From assembly GCA_943370355.1 (NCBI GenBank), contig CALRQP020000001.1:1-64000 (forward strand): a stretch of DNA of 64,000 bases, read 5' to 3'. The DNA is from JADCGM01 sp943370355. Lineage in GTDB: Bacteria; Pseudomonadota; Alphaproteobacteria; Sphingomonadales; Sphingomonadaceae. Positions 16,441-24,164 of the stretch are shown piece after piece. The position numbers and the translations under genes are program-made. The notes under the pieces were generated by a model. That model made no database searches. It was not told where the DNA came from and saw only the letters and a program-made list of their open reading frames with translations. Every line of letters begins with the position of its first letter. Within the stretch, counting starts at the first letter, position 1.

Positions 16441-16992
16441 TCAGAGGCCCAGAACCTCGACCTTCGGCCAGCGCGCCGGCCAGTTCTTCGCTGCCATGCG
16501 CTGACGATAGAAGCCCATGTTCGGCTCGCCCGCGTCGGTCGGCCGCACACGGCAAGCGAACAGGTCGTCGAGCCCGTGCGGTGCGCAGATATCGATGAGG
16601 CCGCCCCGCAGCCGCACACCAACCGCCGTCGGCGTTTCCGCGAAATGCCGGAGCCCGTCCTCGCTGTCGCGATAGGGCGAATTGCCGGTCTTGATATGCA
16701 TGCGCGCCTGATTGCGAACCTCCCAGTTCGGTCCGGAGCATAGGCGTCGTAGTTCGGCTTCGGCGGCGCTTTCCCGCTCGCGCGAAACGTCAGCCACGTC
16801 GAAGAACAGCACATCGACGTCAGCCCAGTCCGTCGCAACGGCACGGCCGTGCAGCACGTCCCAGACCGTCGAGCGGATCGCCCCGGCGGAAATCCACGCG
16901 TCGGGCAGGCCGGTCGCCTCGACGGCTTCCAGCATCGCCATCAGCAACGGTTCGCTGCGCAGGATCGTCCGCAGCCGGTCCTCGAGCGTCAC
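16441..16992 (-). CDS. Nucleotidyltransferase family protein (DUF925-like)
   Basis: A 183-residue protein starting with GTG at 16992, which overlaps the stop of the queuosine transporter gene (GTGA). It shows the nucleotidyltransferase-like core AGAIRSTVWDVLHG and DWADVDVLFFD, with the paired acidic residues expected for metal binding, and the typical YRDSEDGLRHFAETPTAVGVR block. The substrate is unknown. Coupling to the upstream transporter suggests shared expression rather than a proven shared pathway. Confidence 0.85.
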   Translation of the reverse strand: MTLEDRLRTILRSEPLLMAMLEAVEATGLPDAWISAGAIRSTVWDVLHGRAVATDWADVDVLFFDVADVSRERESAAEAELRRLCSGPNWEVRNQARMHIKTGNSPYRDSEDGLRHFAETPTAVGVRLRGGLIDICAPHGLDDLFACRVRPTDAGEPNMGFYRQRMAAKNWPARWPKVEVLGL

Positions 16993-17609
16993 GCCCGGTC
17001 GAGGCGGCGACCGAGTGTCACCAGCGCCGTGATCAGCCACGGCAGCACGAGCAGCGACAATGCCACCTTGGCGATCATCTGGCCGATCAGCAGCCCGCCG
17101 ATCGGGAAGACGCCGGTGAAGGCGATGCTGACAAATAGCAGCGTATCGACGATCTGCGACAACGCACCGGCAATCGCCGCGCGCAGCCAGAGAAGGCTGC
17201 CATCCCGCCGCATCGCGCTGAACAGCGTCACGTTGAGCGTCTGCGAAATGCCGTAAGCGATGATTCCCGCCGCCATCAGGCGCGGACTCTGCCCGAGCAC
17301 CAACTGGAACGCCGACAGCCGCGCCGGGTCCATCGCGGGTGCCGGCGGCAGGTTCAGCACCAGTTCGATCAGCGTCATCGACATCAGCAACGGCACGAAG
17401 CCGAAGCGCACCAGCCGGTTGGCAGTGTCGCGGCCATGCAGTTCCGCCACCGCACTCGACAGCACGACGAGCGTCAGGAAGGCGAAGATGCCGGCCTCGA
17501 CGGCGAGTCCGGCCGGCAGCGCGACCTGCTTGTTGCCGAGCACACCGGCGATGCAGGTCATGCCGCCATAGAGGACGCCGAACAGGAAGAGCGAGCGCGG
17601 GATTTGCAT
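16989..17609 (-). CDS. Queuosine precursor transporter (VUT/YhhQ family)
   Basis: A 206-residue membrane protein of the VUT (YhhQ) family, which imports the queuosine precursors preQ0 or preQ1 used to modify tRNA. About six hydrophobic segments are visible, with the conserved VLSSAVAELHG near residues 49-59 and the GALSQIVDTLLFVSIAF block near residue 148. It is followed with a 4-base overlap by the nucleotidyltransferase. Confidence 0.87.
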   Translation of the reverse strand: MQIPRSLFLFGVLYGGMTCIAGVLGNKQVALPAGLAVEAGIFAFLTLVVLSSAVAELHGRDTANRLVRFGFVPLLMSMTLIELVLNLPPAPAMDPARLSAFQLVLGQSPRLMAAGIIAYGISQTLNVTLFSAMRRDGSLLWLRAAIAGALSQIVDTLLFVSIAFTGVFPIGGLLIGQMIAKVALSLLVLPWLITALVTLGRRLDRA

Positions 17610-17620
17610 GGCCTATGCGA

Positions 17621-18991
17621 CTAGCCGACCGCCACAACGCCGTCGAGCGGCCGGCGTGCCAGCACCGCGAACCGTCCGGTCAGGAAACCGGCGGCGAGCA
17701 GGCTGGCGACAACCACCGACCAGACGCAGCCGGCGATGCCCAGCCCAAGCGTGTGCGCGAACCACCAGCCGAGCGGCAGCATCACGACCGTGTAGCTGAC
17801 GACATGCGTAGCGGTCGGCCACCAGATGTCGCCGCGTGCCCGGCAGGCGTTGGCACCGACCACCTGCAGGCCGTCGGCGACGAAGAACAGGCTCGACAGC
17901 GCGATTGCCGGCGCAACGAGCGCGATCAACGCGGGGTCGCGCGTGTAGAGTGCCGAAAAGGGTGCGGCCCAAATCCAGACGATCAGGCCGATGATACCGG
18001 TCAGCACGGCCGTCACCGCAAAGCCCAGCACGCCGTTGACGACGACGCCATGCCGGTCGCGCGCGCCAACACTGCGCCCGACCAGCACCGCCGTCGCAGA
18101 GGCGAGGCCCAGCGGCCCCATAAAGATGATCGCCGCCACATTGAGTACGATCGCCCAGGCCGCAGCATCGAGCGCCGCGAGCAGCCCCGCGATGATGCCC
18201 ATGCCGGCAAAGGCCGCCGACTCGACGAAATAGGACGCACCGGCGCCATAGCCGATGCGGCGCTGCTCGGCGGCGCGGCCGTCCTCGGCCCGCCGCTCGA
18301 ACACGCCATGCTCGCGCGCGCCGCGCCACTGCCAGACATAAAAAATTTGCATCGCCAGCAGTGCGCCGCGCGACCCGAAGGTCGCCCAGGCCGCCGCGAC
18401 CGCGCCCGCCACCGGAAGCCCGGAATGGCCCGGCACCAGCCACAGGTTCAGCACGAGATTGACGATATTCGCCAGCCACATCGCCACCATGCCGGGCGTG
18501 GGCTTGCCGAGCGCTTCCAGCCAGAAGGTCACCGCACAGGAGACGAGATAGAAGGGCAGCGACAGCGCGAAGATCCGCAGCGCATGGCCCGCCCCCGCCG
18601 CAAGCGTCGGCTCCAGCCCCGTTGCCCGCAGGAACAGCGGTCCTGCGGCCATCAGCGCCGCCATCGAGGCGAAGCCGATCCACAGCGCATAGGAGCAGCC
18701 GCGCCGCAGCACGAGGCCCGTATCCTTCGCGCGGCCTTCCCCCACATAGCGCGCCGTCATCACCTGCACGCCGGTCAGCAGGCCGACCGCCATGGTCAGG
18801 ACGACACTCGTCGGCCCCCAGCCCAGTGCATGATAGCCGAGTTCGGTCGAGGAATAGCGGCCGACGACGATCGCATCGGTCAGCCCCATCGCCATGATGC
18901 CGAGGCGCGCGAGGATCACGGGGCCGGCGAGCCGCAAAAGCTCCCCCAACCTCGATCCCGTCGTCTGCCCCGTGTCCACGCCGCTCTCCAT
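17621..18991 (-). CDS. MATE family efflux transporter
   Basis: A 456-residue inner-membrane transporter with about 12 hydrophobic segments in two homologous halves, typical of MATE exporters that expel cationic compounds using Na+ or H+. The N-terminal GPVILARLGIMAMGLTDAI and the SVGARDRHG block (about residue 275) are typical. It starts at 18991, 22 bases after the MFS gene stop, with both read leftward. The substrate is unknown. Confidence 0.9.
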   Translation of the reverse strand: MESGVDTGQTTGSRLGELLRLAGPVILARLGIMAMGLTDAIVVGRYSSTELGYHALGWGPTSVVLTMAVGLLTGVQVMTARYVGEGRAKDTGLVLRRGCSYALWIGFASMAALMAAGPLFLRATGLEPTLAAGAGHALRIFALSLPFYLVSCAVTFWLEALGKPTPGMVAMWLANIVNLVLNLWLVPGHSGLPVAGAVAAAWATFGSRGALLAMQIFYVWQWRGAREHGVFERRAEDGRAAEQRRIGYGAGASYFVESAAFAGMGIIAGLLAALDAAAWAIVLNVAAIIFMGPLGLASATAVLVGRSVGARDRHGVVVNGVLGFAVTAVLTGIIGLIVWIWAAPFSALYTRDPALIALVAPAIALSSLFFVADGLQVVGANACRARGDIWWPTATHVVSYTVVMLPLGWWFAHTLGLGIAGCVWSVVVASLLAAGFLTGRFAVLARRPLDGVVAVG

Positions 18992-19013
18992 TCGCGAAAG
19001 CGCGCGAACCTAG

Positions 19014-20375
19014 TCAGCGGCGGGCGGAAGGCAATCCACCGCGCACTAAGCCGAGCAGGATGAGGCCAATCAGCAACAGGCCGAGCACCGGATAGAAGCC
19101 CGCCTGCTGTGTGCCGATCCACAGCGTGAACAGCTGGATCAGCGTCGGCGCGAGCCAGTAGGTCAGATTCCCCGACAGCGTGTAGAGGCCGAAGAATCGC
19201 CCCGAGGCCTCAACGGGCACGAGCGCGACGAGCAGCGTCCGGCTCGACGCATATGTCGCGGTGATCCCGGCCGCGTTGACGAAGCCGACGAGGATATAGG
19301 CGATCTCCGGTGCCGTGCGAAACATCGGGCCGTTCCACACCGCGACGCCAGGCTGGATCCCGACATAGAAGAGCGCGTCGGGCCTGAGGCCGAGGATCGC
19401 GATCTGCGCGACGAGAATCATCAGGATCTGCAGCCGCAGCGCCTGCTTCGCACCGAACCGTCCGTCCGACCAGGCAGCCAGAAATCCGCCGGCCACCGAG
19501 AAGATACCCTGGAGGATACCGAAGGTGAGCAATTCCTGCGTGCGCCAGCCCAGCACGCCGGCCGCATAGACGCCCGAGAACAGGATGATCGCGACTGTCG
19601 CGTCGGCATAAACCATCCGCGCAGCAAGGAACGTCAGTGCATCACGATGTGCCCGCGCGTCGCGGATGAGTGCGATCAAGTCGCCCATTCCAGCCCGGAA
19701 CGCGGCCATGACCGACAGGCCGGTCCGCGGTGCGTCGGGCGTCCAGAAAAACAGTGGCAGGCAACCGATGGCGATGATCGCAGCCGCGATCGGTCCGGTA
19801 ATGCGGTCGGGCTCGTGCATCGCCTTGTCGAGCCCGAACAGCGGCACCGCTGGCAGCGTGAAGGCGAACAACACGAAGATCAGCGCCGCCATCGCGATGG
19901 CATTGCCGAGCGCGAGCGCGAGGCCCGATGCGCGGTGCTCAAGGCCCGGCGCTGCGCGGGTCAGCAAGGAGTTCTGCCCAAGGTCGCAATAGGCGTAGAG
20001 CACGGTCACGATCGCGCCGATCGCGACGACCATTGGCACGGTCAGCCCGCTGCCATCGGGTCGCGCGAACCAATAAAGCGCCGTGAACCCCGCCAGTAGC
20101 GCCGCTGCCACAGCCAGGAAGGGCTTGCGCGGTCCGTAGCGATCGAGTGCCGCCCCGATCATCGGCGAGGTCAGCGCCACAATCCAGCCGCCCCATTTGC
20201 CCGACGCGGCGACCGCAGCCTGACCTTTGACTGGATCGCCGACCACCACAGTCGCGAAATAGGGCGTGAACACATAGATGGTGACGAGGATGACCAGCGG
20301 GATGCGCGCCGCCTCGAACAGCGCCCAGGCAATCCCGCCGGCTGACAGCTTTTGTGGAGATTGCACCGTACCCAT
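19014..20375 (-). CDS. MFS transporter (UMF1/Atg22-like)
   Basis: A 453-residue membrane protein with about 12 segments. The chosen ATG at 20375 (MGTVQSPQKLSAG) removes an upstream stretch without membrane character. The ALFEAARIPLVILVTIYVFTPYF opening and DRYGPRKPF loop (MFS motif A region) fit the UMF1/Atg22-like branch. The substrate is unknown. It is divergent from the LpxH-like gene across a 163-bp gap that holds no recognised feature. Confidence 0.87.
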   Translation of the reverse strand: MGTVQSPQKLSAGGIAWALFEAARIPLVILVTIYVFTPYFATVVVGDPVKGQAAVAASGKWGGWIVALTSPMIGAALDRYGPRKPFLAVAAALLAGFTALYWFARPDGSGLTVPMVVAIGAIVTVLYAYCDLGQNSLLTRAAPGLEHRASGLALALGNAIAMAALIFVLFAFTLPAVPLFGLDKAMHEPDRITGPIAAAIIAIGCLPLFFWTPDAPRTGLSVMAAFRAGMGDLIALIRDARAHRDALTFLAARMVYADATVAIILFSGVYAAGVLGWRTQELLTFGILQGIFSVAGGFLAAWSDGRFGAKQALRLQILMILVAQIAILGLRPDALFYVGIQPGVAVWNGPMFRTAPEIAYILVGFVNAAGITATYASSRTLLVALVPVEASGRFFGLYTLSGNLTYWLAPTLIQLFTLWIGTQQAGFYPVLGLLLIGLILLGLVRGGLPSARR

Positions 20376-20538
20376 TGATGGCGAGGCTAGGCGGGTGTGT
20401 CCTGCCCCGCCAGCGGCAAGAGTCGCTAGGTGCGCAACCGAAACGTAACGCGAACGCCACGTGGATGTCACGCGGAGTCTGTAAGCGCGACTCGCAAGGG
20501 CAGGCCCACCCGGGCCGCACTGCAGAAGGGGAACGCCG

Positions 20539-21441
20539 ATGGCGACGCAGTTGCGCGCCGATGCCGGTTATCCCGCGCCTGTCACGGCGCGCGGCACGGC
20601 ATCGAACCCTCCAAAGCTCCCCGACTGGTTCCACGAGCCCGACCCCGCTGAACGTCGTCACAAGCTCAAGTTCCGCACCGTCTGGATTTCCGACATCCAC
20701 CTCGGCACCGCCGGGTGCAATGCCGACCTGCTCATCGACTTCCTGAAGTCGATCGAATGTCAGCAGCTCTACCTTGTCGGCGACATCATCGACGGCTGGC
20801 GGCTGAAGCGCGGCTGGTATTGGCCGCCGCGGCACAATGACGTGATCCGCCGCATCCTCAAGATGGCGAAGCACGGCACGCATGTCATCTACATTCCCGG
20901 CAATCATGACGAGGCCTTTCGCGACTATACCGGCCTCAGCTTCGGCGATGTCGAACTCGCCCAGGACGCGATGCATGTGACGGCGGATGGCCGGACGCTC
21001 TGGGTCGTGCACGGCGACATTTTCGACGGCGTCGTGCTCTACGCGCGCTGGCTCGCCTTCCTCGGTGACTATGCCTACGAACTTCTGCTCAAGGCCAATA
21101 TCGCGTTCAACGGCATCCGGCGGCGGTTAGGCCTGCCCTATTGGTCGCTGTCGGCACACTTGAAAAAGCGCGTCAAGAACGCCGTCGAATATGTGTGCCG
21201 CTTCGAGGAAGCGGTTGCGCATGCCGCGATCGAACGCGGCGCCGACGGCATCGTCTGCGGCCATATCCACACCGCCGAAATTCGCGAGATCGGCGGTATC
21301 ACCTATTACAATGACGGCGACTGGGTCGAAAGCTGCACGGCGCTCGTCGAGCACGCCGACGGCCGCATGGAAATTCTCGACTGGGCCGCGCGCGTCCGTG
21401 CCGCAGCGGCAACGGCAGCAACGGCGAAGGTCGCGAATTGA
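20539..21441 (+). CDS. UDP-2,3-diacylglucosamine diphosphatase-like metallophosphoesterase
   Basis: A 300-residue calcineurin-fold phosphoesterase of the LpxH-like group. Metal-site motifs are all present: SDIHLG (Asp52, His54), GDIIDG (Asp82), GNHDE (121-125), VHGD and GHIHT. Compared with classical LpxH it has about 45 extra N-terminal residues. Its stop overlaps the TTG start of a GT4 glycosyltransferase by four bases, a pairing that suggests a lipid-sugar pathway rather than lipid A itself. Sphingomonads lack conventional LPS, which makes the true substrate uncertain. Confidence 0.85.
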   Translation: MATQLRADAGYPAPVTARGTASNPPKLPDWFHEPDPAERRHKLKFRTVWISDIHLGTAGCNADLLIDFLKSIECQQLYLVGDIIDGWRLKRGWYWPPRHNDVIRRILKMAKHGTHVIYIPGNHDEAFRDYTGLSFGDVELAQDAMHVTADGRTLWVVHGDIFDGVVLYARWLAFLGDYAYELLLKANIAFNGIRRRLGLPYWSLSAHLKKRVKNAVEYVCRFEEAVAHAAIERGADGIVCGHIHTAEIREIGGITYYNDGDWVESCTALVEHADGRMEILDWAARVRAAAATAATAKVAN

Positions 21442-22490
21442 GAATTGCCGTCGTCACCGACGCTTGGACACCGCAGATCAATGGCGTGGTTCGCACCCTG
21501 ACCACGACGGTCGAGAAGCTGCGTGAGCGCGGCATCGAAGTGTTGACGATCACGCCCGACCTGTTCCGGACGCTCCCCTGCCCCACCTACCCGGAAATCC
21601 GCTTGGCGCTCGGGGCAAAGCGGCGCGTGTCGCAAATGCTGTCTGACTTCCAGCCGGCCTCGGTGCATATCGCGACCGAAGGCCCGCTTGGCTGGGCGGC
21701 GCGGGGCTGGTGTATCGCCAACGGCCATCCGTTCAACACGTCGCTGCACACGCGTTTCCCCGATTATGTTGCGGCGCGGACTGGCCTGCCCGCCGAATGG
21801 TTCTGGCGGCTGCTGCGCCGCTTTCACGCGCCCGCCGAACATATCCTCGTCGCAACCCCGCGTTTGGCGGCGGAGATTGCCGGGCGCGGGCTGCCACAGA
21901 CGCATATCTGGTCGCGTGGCGTCGATCTCGCGCAATTCTCGCCCGATACCGCGCCAGCGCCCGCGATGGCCGGACTGCCGCGCCCAATCCAACTGTGCGT
22001 CGGCCGGGTTGCCGTTGAAAAGAACATCGAGGCCTTCCTGTCCGCCGACACGCCCGGCAGCAAGGTCGTCGTCGGCGATGGTCCGGCGCTGGCTGAGCTG
22101 CGGGCCCGCTTCCCGAACGGTTATTTCCTCGGCGCCCTGCACGGCACGGAACTGGCGGCCGCCTATGCCGCTGCGGATGTGTTCGTCTTCCCGAGCCTGA
22201 CCGACACCTTCGGCCTCGTGCTGATCGAGGCGCTCGCGACGGGGACCCCGGTGGCGGCCTTCCCGGTTCATGGTCCGCTTGACGTCATAGGCGCCAACGG
22301 GACCGGCGTCGTGCGCGGCTGGACGCACAAAGTCGGTGCCTTATCAGAGGATTTGGCCGTGGCGATCCCCGCAGCACTGGCGGCGCGGCGCGAGGATTGC
22401 GCTGCCTATGCGCGCCATTTCAGTTGGGATGCATCCACCGATCAGTTTCTCGCGTCGATTATTCCGCCGCCGTTTGCTGCGGCCGCCTGA
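21438..22490 (+). CDS. GT4-family glycosyltransferase
   Basis: A 350-residue GT-B glycosyltransferase. The N-terminal VVTDAWTPQINGVVRTL and the C-terminal PSLTDTFGLVLIEALATGTPVAAFPVHGP carry the GT4 features, including the E-x7-E nucleotide-sugar site. It starts with TTG at 21438, overlapping the phosphoesterase stop. The last 49 bases overlap the end of wecB on the other strand. A role in glycosylating a membrane lipid (for example a sphingoglycolipid) is inference from context. Confidence 0.87.
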   Translation: MRIAVVTDAWTPQINGVVRTLTTTVEKLRERGIEVLTITPDLFRTLPCPTYPEIRLALGAKRRVSQMLSDFQPASVHIATEGPLGWAARGWCIANGHPFNTSLHTRFPDYVAARTGLPAEWFWRLLRRFHAPAEHILVATPRLAAEIAGRGLPQTHIWSRGVDLAQFSPDTAPAPAMAGLPRPIQLCVGRVAVEKNIEAFLSADTPGSKVVVGDGPALAELRARFPNGYFLGALHGTELAAAYAAADVFVFPSLTDTFGLVLIEALATGTPVAAFPVHGPLDVIGANGTGVVRGWTHKVGALSEDLAVAIPAALAARREDCAAYARHFSWDASTDQFLASIIPPPFAAAA

Positions 22491-23665
22491 TCTCTGTTCA
22501 CGCGACCGCTGGCCCCCACGAACAGCCAGGATTCCAGTAAGTTGGCGATCCGCAGCGTCGCGCGCCCATCGCCATAGGGCGAGACCACGCTGGCCATCGC
22601 CGCGTGCTGCGCCGGGTCATCGACGATGCGACGCACCGCTGCGAAGATCGTCCCGGCTTGCGCGGGTACGAGGCGCGCGTTCCCGCTTGCAACGCTTTCT
22701 GGCCGCTCAGTCGTCCGTCGCAACACCAGCGCCGGACAGCCGAGTGCGGGGGCTTCTTCTTGGATGCCACCCGAGTCGGTTAGCACCAGCCGGGCGTGCT
22801 GGAGCAGATAAATGAGCTCCGGATACCTGACCGGCGGCAGCAGATGGACGTGACGCACCCCGCCGAGCGCTTCGACGATCCGGTCGTGAACGGCTGGGTG
22901 CGGATGTACGGGGATCAGTATCTCGAGATCGCCATCCGCAGCCAATCGTCCGACGGCCTCAATCATTGCCGCGACGGCCGGCCCATGATTCTCGCGGCGG
23001 TGCATGGTCACCAGCATATGGCGCCGCAGGCTGCCCAATTCTGCTATGTGCGTCGCGACGGGTTCCGCGAGTGACGGGTCTCTATCAAGCCGCGCCGACA
23101 TCTGGAGCAGCGCGTCGATGCCCGTGTTGCCGGTCAGATGGATTTGCGCCGGCTTCACACCCTCCGACAGAAGTGCACTTTGGGCTGCAACCGTCGGTGC
23201 AAAATGCAGCACGGCGATCTGCGCGATCTGACGGCGATGGAATTCTTCGGGAAAGGGATCGGCCAACCTGCCGCTGCGCAAACCCGCTTCAACATGCGCG
23301 ACCGGGATTTGTGCATAAAAGGCGGCAAGAGCACCGGCATAGGCAGTGGCAGTATCGCCCTGCACAACGATCATATCCGGTTGTTCATTGCGGTACACGG
23401 CAGTCAGTGCCGGCAGCGCGCGCGCCATGAAGGCATCAATGGTCTGGCTCCGGCGCATCAGGGCCAAGTCAATGTCTGGCACCAAGTCAAAATCCGCCAT
23501 CGCTTGATCGAACAGGTCGCGGTGCTGACCGGTCGCGCAAATGGTGACGTGGAGTTCGCGTCGGCGCAGTTCCAGAATCAGCGGCGCAAGCTTGATAGCC
23601 TCGGGCCGTGTCCCCGCCACGACCATCAGCCTCTTTTTGGACTCTATGGGATCCCCCCGAACCAT
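22442..23665 (-). CDS. wecB: UDP-N-acetylglucosamine 2-epimerase (non-hydrolysing)
   Basis: WecB interconverts UDP-GlcNAc and UDP-ManNAc for surface polysaccharide synthesis. The 407 residues include GTRPEAIKLAPL (18-29), GDTATAYAGALAAFY, HVEAGLRS, TMHRRENHG and the C-terminal TDSGGIQEEAPALGCP, all family hallmarks. An unusual hydrophilic tail of about 15 residues at the end is what overlaps the glycosyltransferase gene by 49 bases. Its nearest partners are envelope genes. Confidence 0.93.
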   Translation of the reverse strand: MVRGDPIESKKRLMVVAGTRPEAIKLAPLILELRRRELHVTICATGQHRDLFDQAMADFDLVPDIDLALMRRSQTIDAFMARALPALTAVYRNEQPDMIVVQGDTATAYAGALAAFYAQIPVAHVEAGLRSGRLADPFPEEFHRRQIAQIAVLHFAPTVAAQSALLSEGVKPAQIHLTGNTGIDALLQMSARLDRDPSLAEPVATHIAELGSLRRHMLVTMHRRENHGPAVAAMIEAVGRLAADGDLEILIPVHPHPAVHDRIVEALGGVRHVHLLPPVRYPELIYLLQHARLVLTDSGGIQEEAPALGCPALVLRRTTERPESVASGNARLVPAQAGTIFAAVRRIVDDPAQHAAMASVVSPYGDGRATLRIANLLESWLFVGASGRVNRDQAAAANGGGIIDARN

Positions 23666-23735
23666 GAGGGGACGCTAGCAGGCCGATTTGCGAAAAGAAG
23701 CCGTCCGACTGGACGGGTTGCGATTGTCCGCGCGG

Positions 23736-24137
23736 CTATTCGCCGAGGAAGCGCTCGCGGATATTTTGCGCGATGCGTGAGGGCCTGAGCGTTTCCGCAT
23801 CGAGGCAGCACCAGCTCGATTTGACCTCGGCCAGCACGGTCTCGCCGCGCTTGATCACGGTGTCGTAGAAGGCGCGCGCGCCCTGCACCTTTTCGAGAAT
23901 CACCGTCGCGATGACATCGTCATCGAGAAAGGCGGGCTTGCGATAGGTGATCTCATGCTTCAGCGCGACCCACAGATGCCGTGCCACATCCTCGGCGGGC
24001 GCGAGCCGCTCCCAATGACTGATCACCGCCGCCTGAACCCACTTCAGATAGGAGGCATTGTTGACATGCCCCATGAAGTCGATGTCCGCAGGATCGATTG
24101 CGATCGGATAGTCATGCGGCAGGGCGGTGGCGGTCAT
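23736..24137 (-). CDS. Acyl-CoA thioesterase, YbgC/FadM type
   Basis: A 133-residue 4HBT hotdog thioesterase. The signature DPADIDFMGHVNNASYLKWVQ (about residues 15-35) with its Asp and the following HVNN loop is the family active site. The substrate is unknown. It follows gyrB with 27 bases between, on the same strand, so read-through from gyrB is possible. Confidence 0.87.
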   Translation of the reverse strand: MTATALPHDYPIAIDPADIDFMGHVNNASYLKWVQAAVISHWERLAPAEDVARHLWVALKHEITYRKPAFLDDDVIATVILEKVQGARAFYDTVIKRGETVLAEVKSSWCCLDAETLRPSRIAQNIRERFLGE

Positions 24138-24164
24138 TTGGCTAGGATAGCACTCGCCAGCGGA

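Noticed and set aside
20539..21441. Calling the phosphoesterase lpxH
   Set aside because: It has a different N-terminus and a glycosyltransferase partner, and sphingomonads generally lack LPS, so the specific symbol is not justified.
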